Assembly (NCBI GenBank): GCA_963070105.1
Contig: OY718808.1
Coordinates: 5,991,738-6,055,737 of the forward strand
Direction: 5' to 3'
DNA length: 64,000 bases
From: Litomosoides sigmodontis
Taxonomy: Eukaryota > Nematoda > Chromadorea > Rhabditida > Onchocercidae
Below are positions 62,688-64,000 of the stretch, piece by piece (positions within the stretch are counted from its first letter, which is position 1; the number at the start of each line of letters is the position of its first letter). A program made the position numbers and the translations under genes. A model generated the notes under the pieces. The model was not told where the DNA came from and made no database searches. It saw nothing but the letters and a program-made list of their open reading frames with translations.

Positions 62688-63747
62688 ATGCGTGCAACAG
62701 AGGTATGCCATCTTACAATTCCAATTTTCGTCATTGCAAATCTAAAGATTGCTGTTAGTTAAACACTTCGCACCGTGTCATCCGTCTTTTTTTGTCTTCC
62801 CTGTAATTCATTCATTTTCTAAACCTTTTTTCTAACACTTTAGAAATTTATAATGAGAGTTATATGTTATTATTCATGCTATACGCTCCCTTCCAACAGA
62901 GGAAAAAAGCGTCCGAAGGAATTTGATTGTAGGTATATGAGTTGTAAAAAGTAATGGACAAATTATGAGGAATATTGTTTCGTTGAGGAAAGAGCACATA
63001 AGGTGTAATTGCTCCACTCTTATCTAAATTCCACGGGTGGCATTGTCTGGGTGATGAAAGTGATTTTAGGCAGACATACAGTTCACGATACGATTTAGTG
63101 GTGCATGGACATCTTCGAGTTATAAAATGTGTAGGGATATATGTAAGTTCGCTCAACTCCTTTTGTAAAATCATTTATGACATTTAAATTTCAGACGCAG
63201 GATGGTCGTGCTGATATGACCAATTTTGAGATGGACTTGTTTGATACAAAAATAAATTCATACGCTCTGGAAAAGGTCTGTCTTTCATTTTTACAGTTTC
63301 GTAAGAAAAGTAATTGTAAATTGAATTATTACTAATTCTGGGACCCTTCCCGGTATTCTTAAGTCCCGGTTTAACTGTCGATCGTGTTTCATTCCACTAC
63401 TGCTCAGTGAGTACAGTAAGTGCGATCTATAACCATAACTTTCGAATTTTATTAGGCAATTCCAAATTCTAGGTGCATATGGTTTACATTTATTTGTTAC
63501 TGTATGTAAGCAATGTTTACTGCCGATAATAAAGTTGTCGTTCAGACAGAAATGAAAAATGTATGCTCTTAATCTTTCAGGAAGAAAGCGAACAATGTTG
63601 TCAGCATAGTATTATCAAACCAGCATGTGTTCCAGTGTCGGTCATATCCCTGATCATATTTTTAATTATATTTTTCCCGTTATTCAATGAAAATGGCTTT
63701 GATATGGCATCTGCTCGTTACGATCGAAGTGGTTATTGTACCGATCA
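62688..63747 (+). CDS. 5' end of a type II single-pass membrane protein (possibly PLD3-like), 3' end not seen
   Basis: Three exons splice in phase: 62688-62702 (MRATE), 63195-63275 (ADMTNFEMDLFDTKINSYAL) and 63581 to about 63747. The third has QCCQHSIIKPA, a strong membrane helix (VPVSVISLIIFLIIFFPLF) and an outside segment DRSGYCTDQC. There is no cleavable signal, so a type II orientation is likely. A short cytoplasmic tail, one helix and then a C-x-D-x-C motif within 25 residues recall the start of PLD3/PLD4-type proteins (CYDPCEAVLVESIP in human PLD3). The catalytic HKD boxes would lie beyond the window, so this is a guess. The 3' donor is taken as GTGCAG at 63748. The first exon is tiny; translation could instead begin at the Met at 63216. 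Confidence 0.5.
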
Positions 63748-64000
63748 GTGCAGGCTTGCTTTTCATTATTTTTCGATGGTTGGGATTTTAATTTTTAGCT
63801 AATACCTACTCGACTTCTAAAATGTTACCAAATTGTTTTTCGAAGTTGATTAGCAATTCATTGAATATTGGATTATGGAGTGAAAGATTATAGACATTCG
63901 GATCGTTTTTCTATGGGAAGGTTAAAGATAGTGGTGCAAGCAAAAGCGCATTTCACATTGAGAAACGAAAAGAGTGGTAGTAGAACAGAAAAATACTTCC

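Noticed and set aside
1..64000. tRNA, rRNA, transposase or reverse-transcriptase genes
   Set aside because: Looked for B-box/T-loop-like motifs and transposon protein motifs by eye on both strands; nothing convincing. A tRNAscan and repeat-library run would be decisive.

Overview
This is eukaryotic nuclear DNA: AT-rich, with short exons and GT-AG introns of mostly 50 to 500 bp on both strands. Its content points to a nematode. The clearest marker is a single-peptide FLP-21-type neuropeptide precursor (ALGPRPLRF-amide). The long introns, low GC and simple-repeat load would suit a filarial or other spirurid (clade III) worm, but the species is inferred. Genes were assembled by hand from open frames, splice sites, reading phase and remembered family alignments. 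No search could be run.

Layout, left to right. 144-716 (+) LSM5, a U6 snRNA-binding Sm-like protein. 3930-5498 (+) the FLP-21-type neuropeptide gene. About 7149-13931 (+) a SID-1/CHUP-1 (SIDT) family multipass membrane protein in about 19 exons. 14867-15960 (+) a secreted Gly/His-rich protein of unknown function. 16827-18529 (+) the ER chaperone RAP (LRPAP1), ending in HTEL. 19340-25913 (-) a type II membrane protein with a BRICHOS-like region, a Cys-rich segment and an Asn/Gln/Ser-rich tail. 27816-28187 a structured simple-repeat block. 29603-33949 (+) TAPT1. 34638-40927 (-) an unidentified basic protein whose 4.4-kb intron holds an opposite-strand coiled-coil gene (35842-38448, +). 41822-44189 (+) a short cyclin K. 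45245-48969 (-) a flavin-containing monooxygenase. 50048-51734 (-) CNPPD1, a cyclin-like membrane protein. 53701-57156 (+) a low-complexity chromatin-type protein with an in-frame 24-bp minisatellite and RG/AT-hook-like stretches. 62688 to about 63747 (+) the 5' end of a type II membrane protein that probably continues past the window.

The genes do not form a pathway or an operon. Gaps between neighbours are usually far larger than nematode operon spacing, and strands alternate. Most are conserved housekeeping or membrane/ER genes. The least explained items are the secreted Gly/His-rich protein, the nested gene pair at 34.6-40.9 kb, the 24-bp coding minisatellite, the duplicated segment flanking the last cyclin K exon, and the BRICHOS-like fusion. 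I saw no tRNA, rRNA, CRISPR array or intact transposon.
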